From an uncultured Actinomycetes bacterium (GTDB taxonomy: Bacteria; Actinomycetota; Thermoleophilia; Gaiellales; Gaiellaceae), in the NCBI GenBank assembly GCA_903930195.1, contig CAIYXH010000119.1, positions 1 through 5,569 on the forward strand: a stretch of 5,569 bases of DNA. Reading direction: 5' to 3'. Below are positions 5,300-5,569 of the stretch, piece by piece (the first letter of the stretch is position 1; every line of letters starts with the position of its first letter). The position numbers and the translations under genes are program-made. The notes below the pieces were generated by a model, which saw only the letters and a list, made by a program, of their open reading frames with translations, did not search any database and was not told the DNA's origin.

Positions 5300-5569
5300 G
5301 CGGGGAGCCTACGCATCATCCACGCGGGCGGTCCCCCTTCGGGCGTCTCGCCCTCGAGCACGACCTCGAAGCCGTGCCGGCGGTAGAAGGGGAGATTGCG
5401 CTCGGCGTTCGTCAGCAGCGCGCAGGGGATGCCGTCGCGGTCGGCGGCGGCGAGACCGGGCCCCATCAGCGCCGAGCCGAGCCCGTTGCGGCGCCGGCCG
5501 GGCTCGACGCCGAGCCCGGCCAGGTACCAGTGCGGCTCGGGCACACCTTCGGCGCGCATCCCCTCGACC
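5296..5569 (-). CDS. GNAT-family N-acetyltransferase, C-terminal part (runs off the right edge)
   Basis: The last 90 residues are present; the N-terminus lies beyond the window. The ATG at 5557-5559 is probably internal, since the frame is open to the edge and the part seen begins inside the acetyltransferase fold. The segment HWYLAGLGVEP followed by RRRNGLGSALM is GNAT motif A, with the R-x-x-G-x-G acetyl-CoA pyrophosphate loop. NLPFYRRHGFEVV is the motif B region, and WMMRRLPA closes the last strand. Such proteins transfer an acetyl group from acetyl-CoA to an amine; the substrate cannot be inferred. The stop codon TGA overlaps the lysS GTG start, so the two genes are probably co-transcribed and translationally coupled, which does not by itself show a shared function. 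Confidence 0.9.
   Translation of the reverse strand, partial: VEGMRAEGVPEPHWYLAGLGVEPGRRRNGLGSALMGPGLAAADRDGIPCALLTNAERNLPFYRRHGFEVVLEGETPEGGPPAWMMRRLPA

Noticed and set aside
4268..5386. Long plus-strand open frame opposite lysS and the acetyltransferase
   Set aside because: It is antisense to two strongly supported genes. Its Leu/Glu/Val/Arg/Asp-rich translation is the mirror of GC-rich codon bias and shows no recognisable domain.

Overview
The window is very GC-rich (about 70% by eye). Every gene I can support lies on the minus strand, so transcription runs from right to left: an acetyltransferase, lysyl-tRNA synthetase (lysS), a Wzz-like membrane protein, a large membrane/coiled-coil protein, then the first codons of clpC. 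The lysS-to-clpC neighbourhood is a known actinobacterial arrangement (in mycobacteria lysS-lsr2-clpC1). Together with the GC content, GTG starts and weak Shine-Dalgarno sites it points to Actinobacteria. A deep-branching class such as Thermoleophilia (Gaiellales/Solirubrobacterales) is my best guess, but nothing here proves it.

Right part (3917-5569): the C-terminal part of a GNAT N-acetyltransferase overlaps the GTG start of lysS by four bases. The class II LysRS has all three catalytic motifs and looks fully functional. A long imperfect hairpin fills most of the gap after lysS.

Middle (222-3838): two genes two bases apart form an apparent operon inserted between the housekeeping genes. 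The first (442 aa) has the architecture of a polysaccharide co-polymerase fused to a BY-kinase/CpsD-like domain, but that domain has lost recognisable Walker motifs and is probably a pseudokinase. The second (761 aa) has about eleven membrane helices, a roughly 225-residue coiled coil, a roughly 135-residue Pro/Ala-rich linker and a compact C-terminal domain. I know of no named family with this whole architecture. The pair suggests a membrane machine for surface-polysaccharide assembly or its spatial organisation, without local glycosyltransferases. It is the most interesting part of the window.

Left end (1-221): a short intergenic region with a hairpin, a tentative ECF-type promoter and a good ribosome binding site leads into clpC, of which only 35 codons are present. 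No tRNA, rRNA, CRISPR array, insertion sequence or phage feature was seen.
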